Assembly: GCF_001657485.1 (NCBI RefSeq)
Contig: NZ_LXFU01000029.1
Location: 1-64,000, forward strand
DNA from: Rhizobium sp. WYCCWR10014
Lineage (GTDB): Bacteria > Pseudomonadota > Alphaproteobacteria > Rhizobiales > Rhizobiaceae
Reading direction: 5' to 3'
Length of the DNA stretch: 64,000 nucleotides
A model generated the notes under the pieces. It ran no database searches and was not told the DNA's origin. It saw nothing but the letters and a program-made list of their open reading frames with translations. A program made the translations under genes and the position numbers. Positions 40,001 to 49,222 of this stretch are shown here, piece after piece. Numbering within the stretch: position 1 is the stretch's first letter; each line of letters begins with the position of its first letter.

Positions 40001-40595
40001 GACGATCATCGACGAAGACGAGGGTGGCCTACTGGTGGTCTCGCCGCTATTCGGCGAGAAGGAGCGCAGCGATCACTCACTGGAGAAGGGCAGGCTGATC
40101 CATCGCATGCTGCAGGCGCTTCCCGAAATTCCGCTTGCCGAACGGCCGGATGCGGCAAGCCGCTATGCCGAACGAGCGGCGCGATTCTGGCCGGAAGCCG
40201 AACGGCGCAAGCTTGTCGATTCGGTTCTGAAACTATTGGACGAGGAAGGTCTGCAGGCCGTCCTCGGCGTTCAGGCCCAGCCCGAGGTCTCGATCATGGG
40301 AACATTGACGCTCGAAGGCCGGCGCTATGCCGTCTCCGGCCGCATCGACCGGCTTGCCGTTCTTACCGATCGCGTCGTCATTCTCGACTACAAGACCAAT
40401 CGGGTGCCGCCGACAACGGAAGAAGCTGTTCCCTTCGCGCACCGGGCGCAGCTGGCGATCTATCGCGAGATCCTGGCGCCGCTCTATCCTGATAGGCGTA
40501 TCGATTGCATGCTTGTCTATACCGAGAACGCCTCGCTCTTCACGCTGAGCGAAAAGGCGCTCGGTTTGGCGCTTGCAGCGGTCAAGACAAAGTGA
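37044..40595 (+). CDS. addA: AddA helicase-nuclease subunit
   Basis: The 1183-residue UvrD-family helicase of AddAB shows Walker A (NAGSGKTHVLTQR), Walker B (ILVDEAQDTSP), motif III (FAVGDEKQSIYSFQGA) and motif VI (RRLLYVAMTRAADRLVV). The C-terminal nuclease domain carries VVILDYKTNR. Length matches alphaproteobacterial AddA. The start at 37044 overlaps the addB 3' end by eight bases, so the two subunits are coupled. trxA follows after 75 bases. Confidence 0.96.
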   Translation: MSDVTALPNDDDPGAWIGWTTIQQAIASDPLRSAWVSANAGSGKTHVLTQRVIRLLLSGARPSAILCLTYTKAAASEMSNRVFERLAEWVVLDDEDLGRRITQIEGMAPDGLKLAEARRLFAKALETPGGLKIQTIHAFCEALLHQFPLEANVAGHFSVLDDRAAVALLSDARRALLTATAPDEDSALAEAFAYVLNLGDESGLENLLGDIVANRNAIRRFTATAEQQGGVEMVLRKRLGLAAGDTESGIAAQYWPLPELSGGTLELYLSLADQKGGAKAQEVAYGLRLAGRERDDARRAEILEKIFLTVKGEPKADSQFFVKAMLAEAPQLAEAIAIARAHVAASRDRLKLMRMYGATHAALVLADRLNHDYEELKKQRSQLDFEDLITRTADLLTKSGVGPWIHYKLDRGIDHILVDEAQDTSPIQWSVIQSLAEDFFSGESARPIVRTLFAVGDEKQSIYSFQGARPERFSEESDRTRRRVSDSGQSFSSVRLPLSFRSTADVLEAVDHIFKAPENARGLSALGEPVVHRSSRIGHPGAVDLWEMVAPEAVVKEEDWTAPFDATPESAPAAILARRIAHSIGTLVGREAIVDKGKERLIEAGDILVLVRKRDAFVNALTRALKRRGDIPVAGADRLVLTSHIAVQDLLALGRFLLLPEDDLSLAAVLKSPLFDLSEDDIFAITALRGDNQSVWSHLKSFAADGTERFRATVERLELFLRQSRSLSVHDFYARVLGSYGGRRQFLARLGTEVSDILDEFLTFTLDHESSGLPGLQSFISTLELEAPVMKREQDKGRNEVRIMTVHASKGLEAPIVFLVDGGSKAFTHTHLPKLRLIETGPDEPPMPVWVPVSDLANSMTQDDAARIQMLAEEEYRRLLYVAMTRAADRLVVCGYRGVRVNNDTWHMMISTALRDDHPHVEAATFSGPDGEWPGIRWRVPRVERSFERIDRRQERDGEETLPDGLLRPLPPQAELPRPLSPSGAGTIIDEDEGGLLVVSPLFGEKERSDHSLEKGRLIHRMLQALPEIPLAERPDAASRYAERAARFWPEAERRKLVDSVLKLLDEEGLQAVLGVQAQPEVSIMGTLTLEGRRYAVSGRIDRLAVLTDRVVILDYKTNRVPPTTEEAVPFAHRAQLAIYREILAPLYPDRRIDCMLVYTENASLFTLSEKALGLALAAVKTK

Positions 40596-40670
40596 AATAC
40601 CGGACATTGAAAATTCGGCACCGCACCATCACATGTGGTTCAACACCCAATTCCGTTAAAGGAGCAGCCC

Positions 40671-40991
40671 ATGGCTACCGTGAAAGTCGATATCAATAAC
40701 TTCCAGTCGGAAGTTCTGGAATCCGCAGAACCCGTCGTCGTCGATTTCTGGGCCGAATGGTGCGGTCCGTGCAAGATGATCGCTCCGAGCCTCGAAGAAA
40801 TCGCCGTCGAGATGGAAGGCAAGGTCAAGGTCGCCAAGCTGAATATCGATGAAAACCCGGAACTCGCTGCACAGTTCGGTGTGCGCTCCATTCCGACCCT
40901 TGCAATCTTCAAGGGCGGCGAAGTTGCCGATATCTCTGTCGGCGCAAAGCCGAAGACTGCACTTTCGAACTGGATTTCGAGCGCTGCCTGA
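40671..40991 (+). CDS. trxA: Thioredoxin
   Basis: The 106-residue thioredoxin has the active site [10 protein letters not shown] and the conserved cis-Pro segment [11 protein letters not shown]. It is a cytosolic disulfide reductant for ribonucleotide reductase and other targets. The ATG at 40671 has an excellent AAAGGAG ribosome site; 12 extra upstream codons lack family similarity. The addAB-trxA order is common in Rhizobiales. A terminator follows at 41019-41045. Confidence 0.98.
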   Translation: MATVKVDINNFQSEVLESAEPVVVDFWAEWCGPCKMIAPSLEEIAVEMEGKVKVAKLNIDENPELAAQFGVRSIPTLAIFKGGEVADISVGAKPKTALSNWISSAA

Positions 40992-41018
40992 TTGATATCG
41001 ACTTACATCACATTGACG

Positions 41019-41045
41019 AAAAAGCCCGGTTCAACCGGGCTTTTT
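41019..41045. terminator. Bidirectional terminator between trxA and folC
   Basis: A perfect inverted repeat with 13-base arms (41019-41031 and 41033-41045) centred on 41032 has AAAAA at one end and TTTTT at the other. It can end the + transcript of trxA and the - transcript of the trp-acc-fol operon whose last stop is at 41059. Confidence 0.95.
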
Positions 41046-41058
41046 CATTTCGCGGCCT

Positions 41059-42411
41059 TCATTTCGGAGGCGTGCCATTGTCGGAAAGCACGTCGCCGAC
41101 GAGATAGAGAGAGCCGCCGACCAGGATGCGCGGAGGCAATGCCTCTGGATCGAGAACGGCTTTGATCGCTTCCAACGCATCGCCGACCGTCAACATCGGT
41201 TCGGCAACCAAACCGGCATCATAAGCGGCGTTCGACAATATCACGGGATCGATCATCGCCTCGCTGCCGCGGATCGGCACGCAGAAAACCTTCTCGACCA
41301 GGCCGGTAAAGGCCTTGAAATAGCCGACCGGATCCTTGGTGTTAATCATCCCGGTAATCAGGAAAAGCGGCCGAGACTGGCGCTCCTCGAAATTGGCCAT
41401 GGCTTCGGCGATCACTTCGCCGGCACCCGGATTATGTCCGCCATCGATCCAGATCTCGGCACCGGCGGGCGCATGCGACAGCAGCCGGCCCTCGCTCAGA
41501 CGCTGCAGCCGGCCCGGCCATTCGACCGAACTCATCGCCTTTTCCATCATCGTCTCGGTGACCGTGAAACCCGCCGCCTTGACGGCACGAATGGCGGCGG
41601 CGGCATTGGCATATTGATGCCGTCCGGGGAGGCGCGGCAGCGGCAGGTCGGCAAGACCGAATTCATCCTGGTAGACGAGCCGGCCATATTCCTCATGCGC
41701 CATGAAATCCTGCCCGAAGACCGTGCTCGGGCAATGCAGCCGCTCGGCCGTCGACATCAGCACGTCGAGTGCTGCGTCATATTCCTGATGACCGATGACA
41801 ACGGGAAATCCCGGCTTCATGATGCCGGCCTTTTCGGCCGCGATCAACTCGACCCTGTCGCCGAGATAGGGCTGGTGATCCAGCGAAATCGGCATGATGA
41901 CCGAGACGGCCGGGTCGGAAATGACATTCGTGGCGTCGAACCGGCCGCCGAGACCGACTTCGATGATCGCAGCATCGGCCGGATGTTCGGAAAACAGAAT
42001 GAAGGTGACCGCCGTCAGGATTTCGAAGACGGTGATGTGCTGTCCTGCATTGGCATCGGCCACGCGACGCACAGCCTCAGCAAAGACGGCGTCGTCGACA
42101 AGCTGTCCGCGTCCGCCCTTGACTCCGATCCGATAACGCTCGTGCCAATTGACGAGGTGCGGTGAGGTGTGGACGTGAGCGCTGTAGCCGCCGGCTTCGA
42201 GCAGGGCGCGGCAGAAGGCAGTGACAGATCCCTTGCCATTGGTGCCGGCGACATGGATCACCGGCGGCAGTTTCCTGTGCGGATTGCCGAGCACATCGAG
42301 AAGACGGGTGATGCGATCGAGAGACAGATCGAAGCCCTTGGGATGCAATCCCATGAGCTTGTCGATCTCCTGTGCTGCCTCACTCACCGCGGTTTGGCCT
42401 CTGGGTATCAA
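41059..42411 (-). CDS. folC: Dihydrofolate/folylpolyglutamate synthase FolC
   Basis: The 450-residue Mur-ligase-family enzyme adds glutamate to dihydropteroate and tetrahydrofolates. The P-loop is HVAGTNGKGSVTAF, and ISLDHQPYLGD and WIDGGHNPGAGE are conserved ATP and metal site segments. Length is normal. It is the last gene of the trpF-trpB-trpA-accD-folC group, 27 bases after accD. Confidence 0.95.
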   Translation of the reverse strand: MIPRGQTAVSEAAQEIDKLMGLHPKGFDLSLDRITRLLDVLGNPHRKLPPVIHVAGTNGKGSVTAFCRALLEAGGYSAHVHTSPHLVNWHERYRIGVKGGRGQLVDDAVFAEAVRRVADANAGQHITVFEILTAVTFILFSEHPADAAIIEVGLGGRFDATNVISDPAVSVIMPISLDHQPYLGDRVELIAAEKAGIMKPGFPVVIGHQEYDAALDVLMSTAERLHCPSTVFGQDFMAHEEYGRLVYQDEFGLADLPLPRLPGRHQYANAAAAIRAVKAAGFTVTETMMEKAMSSVEWPGRLQRLSEGRLLSHAPAGAEIWIDGGHNPGAGEVIAEAMANFEERQSRPLFLITGMINTKDPVGYFKAFTGLVEKVFCVPIRGSEAMIDPVILSNAAYDAGLVAEPMLTVGDALEAIKAVLDPEALPPRILVGGSLYLVGDVLSDNGTPPK

Positions 42412-42438
42412 TTCGGCACCCCGCCTGCTTGTCGGTTA

Positions 42439-43344
42439 TCAGGCGCTCGCCGCCAGAGCAATCGCGCCACTATTCATGTCGTTCGCCGCAGAAACCGGCT
42501 TCTTCGTCAGGATCTTCAAGAGGCGCGCCAGCGTTTCCGGAATATCGTGACGTTTGACGACCATATCGACCATACCATGCTCCAGCAGATATTCGGCGGT
42601 CTGGAAGCCTTCGGGCAGTTTTTCACGCAGCGTCTGCTCGATCACGCGCTTGCCGGCAAAGCCGATTTCCGCGCCGGGTTCTGCCAGATGAATATCGCCA
42701 AGCATGGCATAGGAGGCCGTGACGCCCCCGGTCGTCGGGTTGGTCAGCACGACGATATAGGGCTGGCCGGATTCCTTGAGCATGTCGACGGCAACCGTCG
42801 TGCGCGGCAACTGCATCAGCGACAGGATGCCTTCCTGCATGCGCGCCCCGCCCGAAGCGGGGAACATCACCAACGGGCACTTCTCAGACGTCGCACGCTC
42901 GAAAGCCTTGACGATCGCCTCGCCGGCGGCCATGCCGAGCGAACCACCGATAAAGTTGAATTCGTGCACGACGGCCACGAGTTTCAGTCCCTGCACCTTT
43001 CCGACACCGGCGAGGATCGTATCTTCCTGTTCGGTCTTCAGGCGGCTGTCGCGCAGGCGATCGCTATATTTCTTCGAATCGCGGAACTTCAGCGGATCCT
43101 GGGCGACCTTCGGCTGCGGCAGCGATTCGAATTCGCCATTGTCGAAAAGATCGGCCAGCCGCGCCTTGGCCGGCATCTTCATGTGATAACCAGACGCCGG
43201 AATGACCCATTTGTTGCCTTCCAGGTCCTTGTGGAAGACCATCTCGCCCGTTTCCGGGCACTTGATCCAGAGGTTCTCCGGCACTTCGCGACGGCCCAGC
43301 ATGGAATTGATCCGCGGGCGAACGTAGTTGGTGATCCAGTTCAA
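42439..43344 (-). CDS. accD: Acetyl-CoA carboxylase carboxyltransferase beta subunit, zinc ribbon degenerate
   Basis: The 301-residue AccD forms the carboxyltransferase with AccA to make malonyl-CoA. The crotonase-like core is intact ([43 protein letters not shown]). The N-terminal zinc ribbon, usually four cysteines, keeps only Cys29; the other positions read Thr32, Ile48 and Ser51 (KCPETGEMV and [10 protein letters not shown]). Thus the protein probably binds no zinc there. Similar loss is known to me from other Rhizobiales AccD sequences, so it is a lineage trait and not a broken gene. Confidence 0.95.
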   Translation of the reverse strand: MNWITNYVRPRINSMLGRREVPENLWIKCPETGEMVFHKDLEGNKWVIPASGYHMKMPAKARLADLFDNGEFESLPQPKVAQDPLKFRDSKKYSDRLRDSRLKTEQEDTILAGVGKVQGLKLVAVVHEFNFIGGSLGMAAGEAIVKAFERATSEKCPLVMFPASGGARMQEGILSLMQLPRTTVAVDMLKESGQPYIVVLTNPTTGGVTASYAMLGDIHLAEPGAEIGFAGKRVIEQTLREKLPEGFQTAEYLLEHGMVDMVVKRHDIPETLARLLKILTKKPVSAANDMNSGAIALAASA

Positions 43345-43383
43345 CTCGAATACTCCTGATAGACTTTTTCCAATGTGCGCAAA

Positions 43384-44223
43384 CTATTCGGCAGCAACAA
43401 GGCGCGCCGAACGTGTTCCCGTGGAAAGGCCGCGCACCAGCGTGGCAACGGCCTGAACCGTGTCCGCCGTTGCCTTTCCGTCATGCGTCAAGCTGGTCGC
43501 GACCTGATTGACGATCGCGGTGCCGACGACGACGCCGTCGGCCGAACCGCCGATGACCTTTGCATGTTCCGCCGTCTTGACGCCAAAGCCGACACAGACG
43601 GGCAGGCTGGTGTGCTGCTTGATGCGCTCGACCGCGCCCGAAACCAGCGACGGATCGGGCAGCGCCGAACCGGTGATGCCGTTCATGGAGACGTAGTAGA
43701 CGAAGCCGGAGGTGTTCTTCAGTACCTTCGGCAGGCGCTTCTCATCCGTCGTCGGCGTCGCCAGGCGGATGAAATTGATGCCTTTGCGGATGGCCGGAAT
43801 GCAGAGTTCGTCATCCATCTCGGGCGGCAGATCGACGACGATCAGGCCGTCGATGCCGGCGGCGAGCGCGTCATCGAGGAATTTCTCGACGCCATAAATA
43901 TAGATCGGGTTGTAGTAACCCATCATCACGATCGGCGTCGCATCGTTCGTCTTGCGGAAATCGGCCGCCAGCTGCAGCGTCTTCTTCAGCGTCTGGCCGC
44001 CTTTCAGGGCGCGCTGGCCGGCCAGCTGGATCGCCGGGCCGTCGGCCATCGGATCGGAAAAGGGCATGCCGAGCTCGATGATGTCGGAGCCCGCCTCCGG
44101 CAGCGCCTTCATGATGCCGAGCGAGGTGTCATAATCAGGATCGCCGCCCATGAAATAGGTCACAAGCGCCGGACGGCCCTCGGCCTTCAGCTCGGCAAAG
44201 CGTTTGTCCATGCGTGCGGTCAT
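43384..44223 (-). CDS. trpA: Tryptophan synthase alpha subunit
   Basis: The 279-residue barrel subunit cleaves indole-glycerol phosphate. The catalytic Glu is in [16 protein letters not shown] and Asp in [10 protein letters not shown], and [11 protein letters not shown] with [13 protein letters not shown] forms the phosphate site. Its ATG is three bases after the trpB stop, as expected for subunits of one complex. accD follows 39 bases downstream. Confidence 0.97.
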   Translation of the reverse strand: MTARMDKRFAELKAEGRPALVTYFMGGDPDYDTSLGIMKALPEAGSDIIELGMPFSDPMADGPAIQLAGQRALKGGQTLKKTLQLAADFRKTNDATPIVMMGYYNPIYIYGVEKFLDDALAAGIDGLIVVDLPPEMDDELCIPAIRKGINFIRLATPTTDEKRLPKVLKNTSGFVYYVSMNGITGSALPDPSLVSGAVERIKQHTSLPVCVGFGVKTAEHAKVIGGSADGVVVGTAIVNQVATSLTHDGKATADTVQAVATLVRGLSTGTRSARLVAAE

Positions 44224-44226
44224 GTC

Positions 44227-45453
44227 TTACAGTCCCATTCCCAGAATCTTGCCGACGGTGAAGATATCCTTGTCGCCGCGGCCGGAGAGGTTCATCAGGA
44301 TGATCTCGTCCTTGCCCATCGTCGGTGCGCGTTTGATCACCTCGGCAATGGCATGCGAGGGCTCGAGCGCCGGGATGATGCCTTCGAGGCGGGTCAGGGT
44401 CTGGAAAGCCTCGAGCGCTTCGTGGTCCATGATCGGCACATAGTCGACGCGACCGGTATCGTTCAGCCAGGAATGTTCGGGGCCGATGCCGGGATAATCG
44501 AGACCGGCCGAAATCGAATGGCCTTCCTTGATCTGACCGTCACCATCCTGCAGCAGGTAGGTGCGGTTGCCGTGCAGCACGCCCGGCGAACCGGCGGTGA
44601 TCGAGGCGCAATGTTCGTCGCCCTGCAGACCCTTGCCGCCGGCTTCGACGCCGACGATCTTGACCGAGGGATCATCCAGGAAAGGATGGAAAATGCCGAT
44701 GGCGTTCGAGCCGCCACCGACGGCAGCGATGACCAGATCAGGCAAGCGGCCTTCGGCCGCCAGCATCTGCTCTTTCGCTTCGATACCGATCACCGACTGG
44801 AAATCGCGGACCATCTCCGGATAGGGATGCGGACCGGCTGCCGTTCCGATCAGGTAGTAGGTATCCTCGACATTGGTAACCCAGTCGCGAAGCGCCTCGT
44901 TCATGGCGTCCTTCAGCGTGCCGCTGCCTGCCGTGACCGGCTTGACTTCCGCGCCGAGCAGCTTCATGCGGAAAACGTTCGGCGCCTGACGCTCGACGTC
45001 GGTGGCGCCCATATAGACGACGCAGGGAAGGCCAAAGCGGGCGGCAACGGTCGCGGAGGCTACGCCGTGCTGGCCCGCACCGGTTTCGGCGATGATGCGG
45101 GTCTTGCCCATGCGCTTGGCGAGCAGGATCTGGCCGATGCAGTTGTTGATCTTGTGCGAGCCGGTATGGTTCAGCTCCTCGCGCTTGAAGTAGATCTTCG
45201 CGCCACCGAGTTCAGCCGTCAGCCGCTCGGCGAAATAGAGCGGGCTCGGGCGGCCGATATAATGCGCGCCGAGATGCTTCAATTCGGCCTGGAATGCCGG
45301 ATCGTTCTTTGCCCTGTTCCACTCGTCCTGCAGATCAAGGATCAGCGGCATCAATGTTTCGGCGACGAAACGACCGCCATAAATGCCGAAACGGCCATCT
45401 TCATCGGGGCCGGAACGGAAGGAATTCGGTTTAGGCGTCTCGTTCACTCTCAA
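44227..45453 (-). CDS. trpB: Tryptophan synthase beta subunit
   Basis: The 408-residue PLP enzyme condenses indole with serine. The PLP lysine is in [11 protein letters not shown], the phosphate-binding glycine loop is GGGSNAIG, and [11 protein letters not shown] is diagnostic. Length is as in the family (about 400). The start overlaps the trpF stop by four bases. The trpFBA cluster lacks trpE, trpD and trpC, which lie elsewhere in rhizobia. Confidence 0.98.
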   Translation of the reverse strand: MRVNETPKPNSFRSGPDEDGRFGIYGGRFVAETLMPLILDLQDEWNRAKNDPAFQAELKHLGAHYIGRPSPLYFAERLTAELGGAKIYFKREELNHTGSHKINNCIGQILLAKRMGKTRIIAETGAGQHGVASATVAARFGLPCVVYMGATDVERQAPNVFRMKLLGAEVKPVTAGSGTLKDAMNEALRDWVTNVEDTYYLIGTAAGPHPYPEMVRDFQSVIGIEAKEQMLAAEGRLPDLVIAAVGGGSNAIGIFHPFLDDPSVKIVGVEAGGKGLQGDEHCASITAGSPGVLHGNRTYLLQDGDGQIKEGHSISAGLDYPGIGPEHSWLNDTGRVDYVPIMDHEALEAFQTLTRLEGIIPALEPSHAIAEVIKRAPTMGKDEIILMNLSGRGDKDIFTVGKILGMGL

Positions 45454-46118
45454 CTCCCTGAGGCCATCATCGGCGCATTCGCCTTTTCGACCGCGTCAAA
45501 AAATTCATCAATCTTCGCGGCGCTCTTCACGCCAGGCGCAGTTTCGACTCCCGAGGAGACGTCGATACCCGGTGCCTTGGTGATGAAAAGCGCTTCTGCG
45601 ACATTGTCCTTGTTCAGCCCGCCGGAAAGCATGTAGTCGACGCTGCCGTCAAGCCAGCTAAGAAGGCTCCAATCGAAGGAAATACCGTTGCCGCCAGGCA
45701 GTTCCGAGCCCTTCGGCGCTTTGGCGTCGAAGAGGAAACGGTCGGCGATGCCGATATAGGCCTCGACGCGCTTCAGGTCGTCTGCCGTGCGGACCGAAAA
45801 GACCTTCATCACAGGCAGACCATAGAGCGCCTTTATGGTCAGCACATGTTCGGGGCTCTCGTTTCCGTGGAGCTGCAACATATCCGGCTTCAACAATGAC
45901 ACGATCTCGTCGAGTTCATCATTGGTCGGATCGACGACGACGGCGACGATTTTCGCCTTGCCACGCGCAGGTTCGGCAAGTTTTGCCGCCAAGTCCGGCT
46001 CGATATAGCGCGGGCTCTTTTCGAAGAAGATAAAACCGATATGGGTCGCGCCGCGTTTCAGCGCGCGATCAACAGCGTCAGGCGTCTTCAAGCCACAGAT
46101 CTTGATATCCGGTCTCAT
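45450..46118 (-). CDS. trpF: Phosphoribosylanthranilate isomerase
   Basis: The 222-residue barrel isomerase starts with the conserved [12 protein letters not shown] containing the catalytic Cys. It also shows [22 protein letters not shown] and the phosphate-binding [11 protein letters not shown]. It opens the trpFBA-accD-folC operon and begins 78 bases from a dispersed repeat that occupies the upstream gap. It is monofunctional, not fused to TrpC. Confidence 0.96.
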   Translation of the reverse strand: MRPDIKICGLKTPDAVDRALKRGATHIGFIFFEKSPRYIEPDLAAKLAEPARGKAKIVAVVVDPTNDELDEIVSLLKPDMLQLHGNESPEHVLTIKALYGLPVMKVFSVRTADDLKRVEAYIGIADRFLFDAKAPKGSELPGGNGISFDWSLLSWLDGSVDYMLSGGLNKDNVAEALFITKAPGIDVSSGVETAPGVKSAAKIDEFFDAVEKANAPMMASGS

Positions 46119-46195
46119 GGCAGCGAAGTGACACGAAATGCGGAAAGAGTCGAGCCAATTTGCGACGGACGCTGAATTTAGCGCGGCTCTCGGCT

Positions 46196-46296
46196 AGAGC
46201 GCCGCGCGTCCAAAGGACGCGCTCGGGACGTTCTATCACTTTAAATCTGCGCATAATGCTTCCCGAAAAATCGACGCCGATTTCGGGGTTATGCGC
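46196..46296. repeat. Dispersed palindromic element, family B, copy 2, upstream of trpF
   Basis: Two stem-loops fill the trpF-to-metallohydrolase gap: GCGCGTCC-AAA-GGACGCGC (46204-46222) inside an imperfect AGAGCG/CGTTCT outer stem, then GCGCATAA (46249-46256) closing on TTATGCGC (46289-46296) with inner complementary CGAAA/ATCG segments. Order and sequence match the complement of 24015-24116. The last base overlaps the stop codon of the next gene. Confidence 0.8.
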
Positions 46297-47054
46297 TAGT
46301 CGAAATCGATGGCATGCAACTGGCTGCCGTGCCGCTTGAGCCAGGACTTCGCCTCCTCCATACCGGGGCAAAGTTTACGGCAGAGGGCCCAGAAGTGCGG
46401 GCCGTGGTTCATTTCCTTGAGATGGGCGACCTCATGGGCGGCGAGATAGTCGATCACCGAAGGCGGCGCCATGACGATACGCCAGGAAAAGCTCAGATTT
46501 CCCTCCGACGAGCACGAGCCCCACCGGCTGCGGGTATCCTTCATCGAGATCGAGCGGATCGGCGCCCGGATCGTTGCGGCATGTATCGTCGCCAGTCGTG
46601 CAAGATCGGCGCGCGCCTCCTTCTTGAGAAAGGCCGCGATGCGCCGTCCAACATGTTCCGGCATGCCGCTGACGCGCAACACCGGCATGCCATCCATCGA
46701 AACCACCTCCGTCAGCCCGCGCAAGCTGCCGCTATGCTGGATGCGATGGGAAACGCCGCGAAGGAGGATTTCGCCGCCGTCACGCAGGCCGGCATCGGTC
46801 GAAAACTTGGCGAGCTTGGTGAGCAGCCAGCCCTGGTGACGATCGAGGAAGGCATTGACCTCACGCGCCGCAAGGCCTTTCGGCACCGTCATCTTCAAGG
46901 CGCGGCCACCTGGTTCGATGCGCAGCGTGATGCGTGTCGCCCGGTCATGCTGCTTGATCGTCAGCGGCATGAGCCGGCCAGCGACGTCGAGCGTCCGCTT
47001 TTCAGGCGGAGCCGGCTTTCGCGCCTTCGACCTTGTTTTCAGAAGCGAGAACAT
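46296..47054 (-). CDS. YgjP/UPF0758-unrelated zinc metallopeptidase-like protein (DUF45, M48-type HExxH)
   Basis: The 252-residue protein has the DUF45 (YgjP) pattern: an N-terminal beta-rich segment, SMKDTRSRWGSCSSEGNLSFSWR, then the zinc motif AAHEVAHLKEMNHGPHFW (HExxH with a further His). Members are predicted metal-dependent hydrolases related to SprT and wss peptidases, with no firmly established substrate. Length is normal. It is a single gene; the DUF2852 gene lies upstream beyond a hairpin terminator at 47113-47138. Confidence 0.88.
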   Translation of the reverse strand: MFSLLKTRSKARKPAPPEKRTLDVAGRLMPLTIKQHDRATRITLRIEPGGRALKMTVPKGLAAREVNAFLDRHQGWLLTKLAKFSTDAGLRDGGEILLRGVSHRIQHSGSLRGLTEVVSMDGMPVLRVSGMPEHVGRRIAAFLKKEARADLARLATIHAATIRAPIRSISMKDTRSRWGSCSSEGNLSFSWRIVMAPPSVIDYLAAHEVAHLKEMNHGPHFWALCRKLCPGMEEAKSWLKRHGSQLHAIDFD

Positions 47055-47112
47055 GCGTGTTTTCTATACGATTCGCCGGCAGATCTAAATGACGCCGGAA
47101 GGGCGGACATGG

Positions 47113-47138
47113 AAAAACCGGCATCGCGAGATGCCGGT
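47113..47138 (-). terminator. Terminator downstream of the DUF2852 gene
   Basis: A nine-base perfect inverted repeat (47117-47125 and 47130-47138, loop GCGA) is followed on the minus strand by a run of five T residues. It lies 22 bases past the DUF2852 stop. Confidence 0.85.
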
Positions 47139-47160
47139 CATCAATTCATCGTTCAGGCGT

Positions 47161-47595
47161 TTACGGCGTCTGGTATTCAGCGACCGGGCCATTGTCATCG
47201 CGCTTGGCATTCCTGCGGTCGCGCATGAAACGGTCGAACTCTTCCTGATCCTTGGCGCGGCGGAGCTCGCGCAAATAAGAGTCGAATTCCTCGCGCATTT
47301 CGTCAAGCTTGCGGCGCTCTTCCTCCATCCGGTCGAGTTCGGCCTTGCGCCAGTCGTCGAAGGCGACGTTGCCGGTCGAAAAATGCGGGCGGTGACGGCC
47401 ATGCGGACGGCGGCAGGAGGCAAAGAAGCCATCGGTCGCCTGGTTGACGTCACGCTTGAAGCCGCGCAGACGGTCGCCGAAGATGATGTAGGCAAGCATG
47501 GCAAGACCCAGAGGCCAGAAAACCATGAAGCCGAGAATCATCAGGGCAATGGTAGCCGGAGTCCAATCCGGTCGAAGCAATGCTGACTGGTTCAT
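47161..47595 (-). CDS. DUF2852 family membrane protein
   Basis: The 144-residue protein has one hydrophobic segment at about residues 14-35 (IALMILGFMVFWPLGLAMLAY). A basic, coiled-coil-prone cytosolic part follows (RKAELDRMEEERRKLDEMREEFDSYLREL). This matches the alphaproteobacterial DUF2852 family. It is monocistronic, with a terminator just downstream. Function is unknown. Confidence 0.85.
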   Translation of the reverse strand: MNQSALLRPDWTPATIALMILGFMVFWPLGLAMLAYIIFGDRLRGFKRDVNQATDGFFASCRRPHGRHRPHFSTGNVAFDDWRKAELDRMEEERRKLDEMREEFDSYLRELRRAKDQEEFDRFMRDRRNAKRDDNGPVAEYQTP

Positions 47596-47740
47596 CGTGC
47601 GGGTATCCCTCGCTTTCCGCGCCCGGCAGAATACCGAACGCTGAAATCGATGTGGTTACCGCAATAACCGCCTTCAAGACGATTGCCCGCGAAATCGGAC
47701 AAGGTCTTGAATCCGTTTTGCTAATTCAGATATCCCTGAT

Positions 47741-49018
47741 TCAGCCCGTCCGGCCGCCCTTGATGACACGCGGGACCGGAGGCTTAAGCGCGGAACGCGA
47801 ATGCTGGCGGACGAAATCGATGATGCGCGGCGCGATCTCGCGGCGGAAACGCGAGCCGTTGAAAACACCATAATGGCCGACATCCGGCTGAAGATAATGC
47901 ATGCGCATATCTTGGGGAATGTTCACGCAGATAGTCTGCGCCGCCTTAGTCTGGCCGACCCCTGAGATATCGTCATTCTCACCTTCGACGGTCAGCAGCG
48001 CCACATTGCGAATTGCCGCCGGATCGACGCGTTTGCCGCGATGCATCAGTTCGCCCTTCGGCAGCGAATGCTTGATGAAGACCTCCTCCACCGTCTGCAG
48101 ATAAAATTCGGCGGTCAGATCCATGACGGCGAGATATTCGTCGTAGAAATCGCGATGTCTTTCCGGCTCGCCGTCGTTCTTCACGAGATGCATGAAGAAC
48201 TCCTTGTGGGCGACGAGATGGCGATCAAGATTCATCGACATGAAGCCCGAAAGCTGCAGGAATCCCGGATAGACCGGGCGCATGAAGCCCGGCTGCGGCC
48301 AGGGCACGTTCATGATGACGTTGTCGGAGAACCACTGCAGCGACCGCTCCTGGGCGAGCTTATTGACCGCCGTCGGGTTGATGCGCGTGTCGATCGGGCC
48401 GCCCATCAGCGTCATCGACGCCGGCGAAAGCGGATCCCTGGCTTCCTCCATCACGGCAGCGGCTGCCAGCACCGGAACGGAAGGCTGACAGACGGCGATG
48501 ACATGCGTGTCGTGACCGAGGAAATGCAGCATCTCGATGACGTAATCGACGTAATCATCGAAATCGAATGTGCCTTCCGTCATCGGCACCATGCGGGCGT
48601 CGATCCAGTCGGTGATATAGACATCGGCACTCGGCAGCAGTGCCTCGACCGTGCCGCGCAGGAGCGTGGCATAGTGACCTGACATCGGCGCGACGATCAG
48701 GATGCGCGGGTCATTGCGGCTGGCGGCTGGGACGTTGCGCGCGAAATGCAAGAGATTGCAGAAGGGTCGCGACCAGATGACCTCTTCACGGACGGAAACC
48801 GACTTGTCACCGATCGTCGTCTGCTTCAGTCCGAATTCCGGTTTCCCGTAGCGTCGCGTCGTGCGTTCGAACATTTCGAGACTTGCCGCCATCGTCCGGC
48901 CAAACGGCGTATGGGAGAACGGGTTCAGCGGATTGGCATAGGCAAATCGCATGATATCGGCCGCGGCGCGAAACGGCGCCATGGCGGCATGGTTCAATTC
49001 ATAAAGCTGATAAAACAT
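47741..49018 (-). CDS. phaZ: Intracellular polyhydroxyalkanoate depolymerase
   Basis: The 425-residue PhaZ breaks down stored polyhydroxybutyrate. It starts MFYQLYELNHAAMAPF, typical of rhizobial PhaZ, and AAAGGTGG upstream supports the ATG at 49018 over an in-frame GTG at 49030. The alpha/beta-hydrolase elbow is VIAVCQPSVP with Cys177 as nucleophile, the Cys-type active site known from Ralstonia PhaZa1. It allows carbon mobilisation during starvation and after symbiosis. It stands alone on this strand. Confidence 0.94.
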   Translation of the reverse strand: MFYQLYELNHAAMAPFRAAADIMRFAYANPLNPFSHTPFGRTMAASLEMFERTTRRYGKPEFGLKQTTIGDKSVSVREEVIWSRPFCNLLHFARNVPAASRNDPRILIVAPMSGHYATLLRGTVEALLPSADVYITDWIDARMVPMTEGTFDFDDYVDYVIEMLHFLGHDTHVIAVCQPSVPVLAAAAVMEEARDPLSPASMTLMGGPIDTRINPTAVNKLAQERSLQWFSDNVIMNVPWPQPGFMRPVYPGFLQLSGFMSMNLDRHLVAHKEFFMHLVKNDGEPERHRDFYDEYLAVMDLTAEFYLQTVEEVFIKHSLPKGELMHRGKRVDPAAIRNVALLTVEGENDDISGVGQTKAAQTICVNIPQDMRMHYLQPDVGHYGVFNGSRFRREIAPRIIDFVRQHSRSALKPPVPRVIKGGRTG

Positions 49019-49222
49019 GGAAGGCGCCACCTTTCTCTATCGAAAAGATGACGCTGATTGAAATGCATCGAGTCTTTCCGTAATGCGGGCACGTACCGCA
49101 GACTAACAGGTTTCTGTTGCACAGCAACATGGATGAACCAAACCCACACAAGAAATGCCGCAGAATTGACTTCCGGCATCATGATCGAGCTGAAAACTTA
49201 AGTTTCTCAGCAAGAAGCATCG

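Noticed and set aside
43375..45636. A 753-codon open frame on the plus strand
   Set aside because: It lies antisense to trpA, trpB and part of trpF, which have clear motifs. Long antisense frames are expected in this GC-rich codon usage, and the product has no recognisable domain.
49194..49205. 12-bp palindrome AAACTTAAGTTT upstream of the FAH-family gene's 3' end
   Set aside because: It is real but lies in a short gap after a stop codon, without a second copy or known binding protein; insufficient support for a feature.
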